From Cannabis sativa (taxonomy: Eukaryota > Streptophyta > Magnoliopsida > Rosales > Cannabaceae): a stretch of 64,000 bases of DNA. Below, in pieces: positions 56,380 to 64,000 of the stretch. The translations under genes were made by a program, and so were the position numbers. Location of the stretch: contig NC_083603.1 of the NCBI RefSeq assembly GCF_029168945.1, positions 51,470,406 to 51,534,405 of the forward strand. The letters run 5' to 3'. A model generated the notes under the pieces. It saw only the letters and a list, made by a program, of their open reading frames with translations, searched no databases and was not told the DNA's origin. How positions within the stretch are numbered: position 1 is the first letter of the stretch; each line of letters starts with the position of its first letter.

Positions 56380-56838
56380 TGTTGAATTAACACTATGAAG
56401 AATCACAAAAATAACAAGCTGAGTAGAGAACTTCATTTTGGCAAAGCTTTATTGATTAGGAACAATGGTAGAGTACAAAGCTGAGTACAGAACTTTCACT
56501 CTCAACAATGGCGGTGTCTCCTTACAAACCAGCTCACTCACATAAGAGATAGTTGTGATCAAACACACTTAAAACATGAGTTTGTTGTCATAGAAGAGTA
56601 GACCACTAAGGCACCAAGCATTATATAGGCATCAAATAGAGCAACCGGTTAGCCGGTTGACTTATGAAGTGAACAACCAATCTTTCACCAAGTTATGACA
56701 GGGTCGCAAACATGATTCCAATCGGTAAAACTAGAATAATCATTACATCAATGAGGAAATCATTGATGATCTGAGAAGGGGAATATTCTTGATGCATGAA
56801 GGTTCAGCAGAGGCAGGGTGAGGTCTCATGTCTTAACA
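56380..56838 (-). repeat. 3' LTR of the minus-strand copia relic
   Basis: On the minus strand it starts TGTTAAGACATGAGACC (56838) and ends TTAATTCAACA (56380), 459 bp. It contains a TATA box, CCTATATAATG, on the minus strand at about 56619-56628. The pol remnants start immediately beyond it. The matching 5' LTR is not in the window. Confidence 0.7.
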
Positions 56839-56879
56839 CCAAAGCTTAAACGCATGGGTGATTGTATCACTTTAAGTTT

Positions 56880-59030
56880 GGTAATGAGCTGTTAAAATCT
56901 CGATGGAGATAAGGCCTTGGTTAGGCAATCGATAATTTGAACGGAAGAAGAATTGTACCTAACTTCCAGTTCCTTTTTTAAGATTTTGTCATGAACAAAG
57001 TGAAGGTCTATTTTGATATGTTTGGAACGTGCATAGTAAATAGGATTTGATGCTAAAGCGCTGGCACTAACATTATCACACCAGGTGATTGAAGTTGATA
57101 GAAGTTGACAACAGATGAAATTCCAGTTCTTCGAGTAGAGATTCAGCCCAAGTGATTTCAGCAGCCACATGAGCAAGAGCCCTGTACTTAGACTCAGTGT
57201 TGGATCTTGAAACCACTACTTGTTTCTTTGAAGACCACGATATCAGAGTATCTCCAAGATATACACATTAGCCTCCAACAGACCTCTTATCATCAGTACA
57301 ACATCCCCAATCAGCATCAGAATAACCTGTGATGGTAAGCTTGTCACTGTAGCATATGTGTAGACTATGGTTGAGTGTGCCTTTTAAATATCTCAGGATT
57401 CGTTTGGCTACTCCCCAATAGACTGTTGTGGGAGCCTTTAAGAACTGGCTAAGCTTGTTGACAACAAAGCTAATGTCTGGTCTTATGTGGCATAGGTATT
57501 GGAGTGCTTCAATAAGGCTCCTATAAGTAGTGGGGTTGTGAATAGCTTCACCATCAGTTTAGGAAATAGATATGCCTATTACCATAGGAGTGGGACAAGG
57601 CTTGAGATTTACCATGTCATGCTTGTTCAAGAGTTCTTCAACATAATTTCTTTGAGTGAGATATAGTCCCGTGTCATCTCGAGTCAGGGCTTCCAAATCT
57701 TTGAGTGAGAACAATTTGTTGAGTTGATTGATAAACTCCTTTAGCTTTACTGCATTGTTTCCAGTTACTATGATGTCATCTACATAGATGAGTACCAGTA
57801 TGATCAATTTGCCATCTTTGTAGAAGAATAGAGAAGTGTCTGCTTTAGAGTTCTTGAATTTCTAGCCAAGTAGAGTGCCCTTAAGCCTGTGAAACCAAGC
57901 TCTTGGGGCTTGTTTTAGTTCATATAAAGATTTATGTAATTTGCACACATGATTTAGTTTGGCAAGGTCCTCAAAACCCTCTAGTTGGACTATGTAAACA
58001 TCTTCTTCTAGATTGCCATTTAAGAAAGTATTATTTATGTCCAATTGTTGAATGCTCCAGTTCCTGGTCATAACAATGGTTAAAACAATTCTAACTGTTG
58101 ATGCCTTGATAACAGGACTAAATGTTTCACCAAAATCCAAACCATGCCTTTGAAATCTCTAATGGCAGCCATCAACATTCAATTTTTCTTTGAAAATCCA
58201 CTTGCAGCCCACAAGATTGTACTCATCTAAATAGGGGACCAAGGTCCAGGTCTTGTTGGCGTTGAGAGCTAAGATTTCATCACCCATGGCCTTGTTCCAC
58301 CCCTTAATCTTGAGGGCTTCAACAACTGAGGCAGGAATTCTGAAATGAATTGTGTCACTAAGATGGTTGAGGAAAACTTTTGGCTTAAACACACCAACCT
58401 TAGCTCGAGTAATCATTAGGTGTGACACTGATTGTGCTGGATGTGGTGACACACCAGAATTTGCATGTGTGGGAGAAGTGATAAGAGTTGGGGATGTAAT
58501 GGAAGTTGAAGCATTTGGTGAATGTAAAACAATATCATCAGCGGTTTTAGTATTGAGATGTGGAGATGGAAGGGAATACCTGTCTGGACTGTTGTTGTGA
58601 GGAGATAAGGTTGGACTGTGAGATGTTGTTGCAGGGGATGTTGGAGAGGTTGATGGAACAGTTATAGAGTAATTGAGCTAAGATGTGTGAGGAGAAAATG
58701 GAGATTGGGAAGCTGAGACCACGCTTCATGATTAACAATGAGATACTGTTCAAGGGCATGTGTGTTGAGAAAACCAGATTTAAAAGGAAATTCCTTTTCA
58801 TTAAAGTCAACATATCTTGAGATATAGACCCTACCTGTGGTACTAAGGCATTTGTACCCTTTGAATGACTCACTGTATCCTAAGTTCACACACTTTAGTG
58901 AGTGAAATTGAAACTTATATGTTTGATAAGGCCTAAGACAAGGAAAACAAGTTGCACCAAAGGTTCTCAACAGTTTATAATCTGGTTTTATGGTAGACAA
59001 CTTCAAATGGTGACTTATAATTCAAAATGG
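56880..59030 (-). pseudogene. Decayed copia pol (integrase C-terminal part, RT, RNase H)
   Basis: On the minus strand: integrase C-terminal portion (59006-58662; KLLRTFGATCFPCLRPY, VNLGYSESFKGYKC); a low-complexity linker; RT start (58452-58159; MSPHPAQSVSHLMITRAKVG, VGCKWIFKEKLNVDG); RT palm (58140-57862; [29 protein letters not shown]); catalytic LIYVDDIIVTGNN (57807 region); and RNase H (GYSDADWG near 57310 and remnants to 56892). Stops and frameshifts separate the blocks. Integrase core, protease and gag are missing upstream of about 59030, where an unrelated LTR-like block begins. Confidence 0.9.
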
Positions 59031-59870
59031 GTGATGGTAATCTGTTTATAAGATATCATCCATGATAGTTTTATTTAAGCCTAATTAGTATTAGGCTTAT
59101 TCAATAAACAATTATTTAATAAAAGGTTAAATTCCTTTTCTTTTGTGCCTTGTGTGAGAGTTAGGGGGCCATTAGTAGTGGGTACGACATACTAGACTCA
59201 GCCCTTCCTCACATGAACAATCCCAATTGTGAAGGTCTATTTGCCTTATTTAAATAATTGTATTAGACTAGTTATACTAGTTTAACCTAATTAAAATTGA
59301 ATTAGCAACATATTTAATTTTGAAATAAATGAAATTAATTTTTCATTGGATTATTTTAAATTAATTTAAAAAAACACACTTAGTTTAAAGAAAAAATTCT
59401 AGATAATGATTTCTAGTAACTAATTTATATTTTCTAATATTTAATTATGTAGAAAAATATATTTAAGTTAAAAATTAATTATTTAATTAATTTTAGACCA
59501 ACTTAAATTAGAATATTTTTTTTTTGGAACTTAAATTAGAATTAATAATTAAGTTGATTTTATTCAAGATACTTAATTATTTGTTTCTATATCAAGAAAT
59601 TTAATTAAATAGTAAAATATATTTATGTTGAAAATAAATTTTTAATTAATTTTAGACTAGCTTAAATTAGAATATTTTTCTTAGATATTAAATTAGAATT
59701 AATAATTAAGTTGATTTTATTCAAGATCCTTAATTATTTGTTTCTATTTTAATAATTTAATTAAATAGAAAATTATATTTAAGTTGGAAATTTGTTAATA
59801 TCAGATCAACTTAAATTAGAATAATTTTCAAAATATATTTTATTTTATTTTAATAATCATTTTTCTACAT
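59031..59870. repeat. LTR-like AT-rich block, inverted copy of 20.8-21.7 kb
   Basis: It contains, on the plus strand, the reverse complement of the GGCCCCCTAACTCTCACAC / GGGCCTTCACAATT landmarks at 21470-21560 and then the AT-rich AATTAATTTTAGACCAACTTAAAT-type repeats (about 59440-59830) that mirror 20780-21420. No coding sequence. Confidence 0.7.
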
Positions 59871-59873
59871 AAA

Positions 59874-60183
59874 CACTACTACAAATTACACTATTCACGT
59901 CGGTCAACGCTACTGTTCATGGCGTTGACCGACGTGAATAGTACCCAAGTTATAGGACCCGTCTGTTTAAAAACGACACTAATAATATCTAATTAGCGTC
60001 GTTTATTAAATGAGGCTAAAAATAAAACAGACGTAAAAAGTTATTTTCTTAAAAAAAAAACTTGCTTTCATTTAATTAGCGTCGTTTATCAACAGTCGAT
60101 TATTGTTTTTCTCGAGGGTTTAAAATTGACGCAAAAAGCATTTCTAAGAAATATAAACAAAGCTAATTTAATAAACCCCCACG
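59874..60183 (+). mobile_element. CACTA (En/Spm) transposon left terminus
   Basis: The terminus CACTACTACAAA (59874-59885) is preceded by AAA, a possible 3-bp target duplication. A perfect 21-bp hairpin (59890-59910 with 59922-59942) and repeated subterminal TTAGCGTCGTTTA motifs (about 59994 and 60076) follow, as expected for CACTA subterminal transposase-binding regions. The right terminus is beyond the window. Confidence 0.75.
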
Positions 60184-61336
60184 CTACTGTTCATACACAT
60201 CGAAAACCCACTCTTCTAATGCTCTGGCGAAACCACCCTCATCCCTTCCCGATCGTTCTCTTCGAATCCGGCTAGTGCTCTCTGAAAACCAACCTCTATC
60301 CTCTCGTTCGTCCTCTCCAAAACTAGCCTCTCGTCCCTTCCGATTGTCCCCTTCGAAATCGGCCACTCGAACCCTTCGAATCCAGCCACACGAACCCCTC
60401 AAATCTAGCCACACAATTTTTTAGGTGTACTGGTTAGCTTCATAGTTGAACCCCTTCCTCCCTTCCGATCATTCTATACTTGTATGTGCTTTATATTTGG
60501 GCTCCTAGGGTTTCTGCACCAGAGGCAGACGCAGAGGAGGAGGAGGAGGAGGAGGCAGCGCCATCAGTATCAACATCTCGACAGCCATTGTCTCAAGTAA
60601 GTTCGGTTGTTACACTTGCGTTTTGGGATTTCTTAGCTGTTTTTTTTTTTTGTTCTCTTTTTCGAATTAGATGGGATTCTCAGGTTTTCCAAGACTTTTA
60701 TACCTAGTCGATCGGTTAATTTTTTTTTTCAAACAGATATTTGAAATGCATTGATAGTATATATGTATATGGTTGCTTGATTTTTTCTTTTCTTTTTTGA
60801 CAGTATTTTTATGATGTTTGTAGTGTGAGTGAGTGTATATGTATGTGTGTGTGATTGTATATATGTGGCTATTTGAATATTTTCTGGGTTTATGATGTTT
60901 GAATAAATGTGTGATTCTTCTATTACGGCAGCTACATAATTTTGGGGAGCTTCATCAATTTGTTCTATATTTAAAGTTGTGAGATCAAATTAGTATTTTT
61001 AACTATTTGAGAGAGCAAAATGGTCCTGAGTGCAGTGAAATTTTAGAGTGAATGACATATAATTAGTAAAAAATAGTGTCTCAGCTAAAATTTTAAGAAA
61101 AGTATTAGATGTGAAAAATTTAGGTTTCAATTTTCCTTGAAATATTTCATGGAAATATGGTTTAGGCTTTTAAGGAGTCGAATAATGTAGAATCTGCTGG
61201 TAATTCTGTAAAACTATAGACACATTTAGGTTGAACTTTCTTTTTCTGTTGAAAAGGGTATGTGTAATGCAATTTTTTTTAGCTGAATTGTAGTTTATTT
61301 TTTCCTTGCTAAGGTATTTCACATAAACTTTTGCAG
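60184..61336 (+). other. Region inside the CACTA candidate, possible exon at 60510-60595
   Basis: 60184-60420 is a C-rich block with degenerate repeats of CGAACCCCTCGAATC-type units. A plus-strand segment around 60510-60595 encodes an acidic run (EADAEEEEEEEAAPSV) and ends at a good donor, CTCAA|GTAAGT, so it may be the first exon of a captured or chimeric transcript; no parent gene is recognised. The rest to 61336 looks intronic (T-rich). Confidence 0.4.
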
Positions 61337-62445
61337 GCTATATCTGTGTTGCATCAGGTTGTTTTACGAGCACCAGTTACGCCCGATGCATATCACACAC
61401 TAGGACTTGCCCATGATGCATTGGGTGATAAGAAGAGAGCCTTCGGTTTCTACTTGCTTGTTGCACATTTAATGTCCAAAGATTCACCCCCCTAGAAAAT
61501 GCTTGTTTATTGGTCAATGTAAGGTTTTGTTGTTGTTGATAGCATTCTTTGATATTACCTTTTTTCTTTGTGGTATATTTGTATGTCCATATGATGAGTT
61601 CATCCACGCATATGGTAGATTTCCATGACTCTGTCTGATAGTTTTATTGTGGTGGGAGTGTAGCAATTTTTATAAAGGGAACTGAATTTATTGGGACTGA
61701 TTTCAACTTGTGCTTTCCTGTCATGAGTTTATTTATTATTTTATTTACAGAGTAGAGTACTAAACAATGAGTTGGCTTGAACAGAGTGATATATGTTGTG
61801 TTTGTGATTTATGGCTAGAGAGATAGTGATTTTCAAATAGTTATGAATAGGAAGAGTTGGACTTTTTACTGAATCGATTTATCTTCAGTGTCATCCTAAG
61901 AAATTTATGAAAGATATTGTGTCTATTAATTTGGGGAAGAAGAGAGGATATAGGAATATATTGATAGATAATCTAGCAAGGAAATTAAAATATAGATTTA
62001 CTATTTACCTTGTTGCATTTGATATGAGAGGAAGGAAAGACGTGTCCACTTACAGAGGGGGTTAAAAATTTGTTTAAATTAATTATTTAAGCTCCATATT
62101 CAAGTTTTTGATCTAGGATCATTGTTTTTTTGTAATATTTTTTTCTCACTCTAGCTAATGTGTTTTTTCTATTTATTATTCCATGAAAAAGATTATAAGT
62201 TGACAAATTATCTGAACAAAACTTACTTTTTATTTGTTATCAATTTCAGAGAAAGAGGAGATATTGATCAAGCAAATTATTGTCATTCTAAAGAAATTAC
62301 AGCACACCCTAAAGACATTCAATTAAGACTGCATTGTGCATCACTTTATCTTGAACTTAAAGACTATAAAAGGGCTGCTGAATCTTATGATCAGATACAT
62401 CAACTCTCTCCTGAAAATATAGAAGCATGGAAAACAAGTGCAAAG
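61337..62445 (+). pseudogene. GTF3C3-like (TFIIIC TPR subunit) gene fragment, two exons
   Basis: Exon 61337-61518 encodes AISVLHQVVLRAPVTPDAY, HTLGLAHDALGDKKRAFGFY and LLVAHLMSKDSPP. Exon 62250-62445 continues in the same phase with ERGDIDQANYCHSKEITAHP, KDIQLRLHCASLYLELKDYK and RAAESYDQIHQLSPENIEAW. These are consecutive tetratricopeptide repeats of the plant homologue of general transcription factor 3C polypeptide 3, a TFIIIC subunit used by RNA polymerase III. The splice sites are intact (GTAAGG donor; TTTCAG acceptor), so the copy was made at DNA level. A TAG stop at 61493-61495, where the parent is expected to have Trp, breaks the frame. Flanking exons are absent. Probably transduplicated by the CACTA element. 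Confidence 0.82.
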
Positions 62446-62888
62446 GTTTTTACCTCGTCCCTTTTGTTTTTCTTTTATCCAATTAGATGCTACGATTTTT
62501 TTTAAGATTTGATCACTTTGGGTAAATAGGTTCCTTCTTAAATTTAAAAGGTAATATGCTATATAACCTTGTCTTTGTGTCAAAATATTTTTTTTTATAT
62601 ATGTAGAACTATAGAGTTTGAATAATTATTTGTTGTCTTGGTATATAGTTATTTAATCTCCAAAAAATCTTTCCTTCACATGTCATGGCTTTAGTTGTAT
62701 AATTATATTCTCAACTTTATTATCTTTATATTTTGGTTACAGAAAAATGGTGGTTGGTTTGTCACAGTTTTCTTCTTGCTAAACCTTTAACAGTGTAAAG
62801 TGTTTACTTTTGTTATAGTATCACTCTAGAGAAAATTTGTTTGGTAAGCCTCAATACTAATTTGTTTGATGTTTTTTCCACAATCAGG
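62446..62888. other. Non-coding sequence between captured fragments
   Basis: T-rich, intron-like, with no exon recognised. The junction between the two captured genes must lie in or near this segment. Confidence 0.5.
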
Positions 62889-63541
62889 TAAGTAGCTAGC
62901 AGATTCCAAACGAGGTTACGAGACGTGGCACCTTTCTCAAAATGGGATAAGAAACTTTCGAAGATTGTTTTTGATCCGCGATTTAAGGTTTGCTGAACTA
63001 AAATATTACAATGTGCTTTCTGAATTGCTCAAATAGTCAATCATGTAGTAATTGTTATTCCTTCTTGGTCTCAAAATGTTGTAGGCTTAGGCGATATTAG
63101 TTAAAAAAAACTAGAAGGCAGTACTAGCAGCTTTAGCACTTTAGGTGCCCATAGACTAAAATATATAATGCACTGTCCGATAATTAAGAGGAACTAAAAT
63201 AACATGAATTCATAACCGTTTTTCAACTTTGATGTTTGTTAGTCTAGTATATAGTTAATTATTACTTATTAGCTCCCACCCACCAAGTGAATATTTTTCC
63301 ATTCTTTATTTTCTTCCGGATAGTGTTTCTAAGTTTTATTTTAAAATTGACATCTTATAATTTATAAAATGAGGGAGACTGATTTTAGGTCTCATTGCAG
63401 GCTATTCCAAGCTACTCCACTAGGAGATCCTTGTTTGAGCACTTTGTTAAAACACGTGTGGAGGAGGAACGCAAGGAAAAAAGAGATACTCATAAGGCTG
63501 CAATAGAGGGTTTTAAGCAATTACTGGATAAAGCCTTAGAG
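62889..63541 (+). pseudogene. PRP40C-like FF-domain gene fragment, two exons
   Basis: Exon about 62889-62987 encodes RDVAPFSKWDKKLSKIVFDP followed by RFK. Exon 63401-63541 continues with AIPSYSTRRSLFEHFVKTRV and then EEERKEKRDTHKAAIEGFKQ. This is the FF-domain region of plant pre-mRNA-processing protein 40C, a U1-snRNP/transcription-elongation-linked scaffold. Splice borders AAG|GT and GCAG|GCT are intact, and the second exon is 141 bp and open. The upstream border is unclear (stop codons precede the domain in frame), and nothing downstream to the window end was recognised. It is a separate host gene from the GTF3C3-like fragment yet lies only about 450 bp away in the same orientation, as in a transposon that has picked up several genes. 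Confidence 0.82.
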
Positions 63542-64000
63542 GTTTGTTTGATAGCCCTCCACAAAAGATTTAGAGCTTCTTGTATTAATCAAACCATGGT
63601 ATATACATATATATAAAATTGAATTAGCCATCTTTAACTACAACCACGAGTCTTGACAAAGAGAAAAGTCAACTGTTGCTTTGTTTAATAGCTAAAGTAT
63701 TTTGATCATAACCTTGGTGATACTTTTCCATATCCTTTTGGATCCCTTGATACATGTAAATTTTTTGAATATGAGAAATATGATTGGGAAAAGAGCTCAA
63801 ACAAAAAAGAAACAGAAATAACTGAATATAAACTAAATAATTTGCTTAATCTAATTTTTTATTAGCTCATTATCTTTGATTTTAAGGTTTTCAAGATGTA
63901 TAATGCAATTTAGGTATTATGTGATTAGTTAATAAAATTGATATGACATTTTTAAACTGACGGAATAAGTTTTTTGTGACAGTTTTAAAATGCCATGAAA
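63542..64000. other. Non-coding to window end
   Basis: AT-rich, intron-like or intergenic; no exon or transposon terminus seen. Confidence 0.5.

Noticed and set aside
56154..56393. 79-aa minus-strand ORF upstream of 5-FCL
   Set aside because: No recognisable domain; its start lies inside the copia LTR boundary, so it is probably fortuitous.
60184..60414. 76-aa minus-strand ORF near the CACTA end
   Set aside because: It reflects degenerate CGAACCCCTCGAATC-type repeats and has no known domain.
1..64000. CRISPR array, rRNA, intact tRNA or bacterial operon features
   Set aside because: None seen; the window is plant nuclear DNA and its repeats are transposon-derived or simple repeats.

Overview
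This is a 64 kb piece of a plant nuclear chromosome, very probably a eudicot: AT-rich intergenic DNA, spliceosomal introns, plant gene families (bHLH79-like factor, germin-like protein, mitochondrial-type 5-formyltetrahydrofolate cyclo-ligase) and Ty1/copia, Ty3/gypsy, LINE, MULE, hAT, PIF/Harbinger and CACTA elements nested in one another. The species cannot be named from sequence alone.

Layout. 1-6.5 kb: AT-rich DNA with an RNase H (RVT_3) fragment and a chain of small DNA transposons: a palindromic CGGAAAA-type repeat island split by a hAT-like element, then two TIR elements. 6.5-7.7 kb: an intact MULE with 9-bp target duplication that carries an acyl-activating-enzyme exon fragment. 8-15 kb: a decayed copia element followed by LTR-like repeats. 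16.3-22.6 kb: a minus-strand copia relic whose integrase is split by a 2.16 kb gypsy solo LTR with a perfect 5-bp target duplication. 22.6-32.9 kb: a decayed minus-strand gypsy element (5' LTR, PBS, gag, protease, RT, RNase H, part of integrase), interrupted by two hairpin-capped insertions of one unclassified family and, inside its LTR, by a PIF/Harbinger-like element holding a ~650-bp GC-rich hexamer array. 34.3-38.7 kb: a 5'-truncated LINE with a 16-bp target duplication.

38.9-56 kb is the gene-bearing part. A six-exon bHLH79-like gene (+) converges on a single-exon germin-like gene (-). A complete 9.1 kb Sirevirus-type copia element (44339-53479; 716/718-bp LTRs, CTTAT target duplication, one intact 1652-aa Gag-Pol frame and a second downstream ORF) lies between the germin-like gene's promoter side and the 3' end of the seven-exon 5-FCL gene (-).

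56.4-59.9 kb holds another minus-strand copia relic joined to an LTR-like block that is an inverted copy of the block at 20.8-21.7 kb. From 59.9 kb to the window end a CACTA-type terminus is followed by fragments of two unrelated host genes in the same orientation with introns kept: a GTF3C3-like TPR fragment with an in-frame stop, and a PRP40C-like FF-domain fragment. This looks like a Pack-CACTA transduplication whose right end is outside the window.

The three host genes have no evident functional link to each other. The main interest is the transposon architecture: gene capture by two element classes, an LTR element with PPT-like motifs inside a coding frame, and two repeat families I could not assign.
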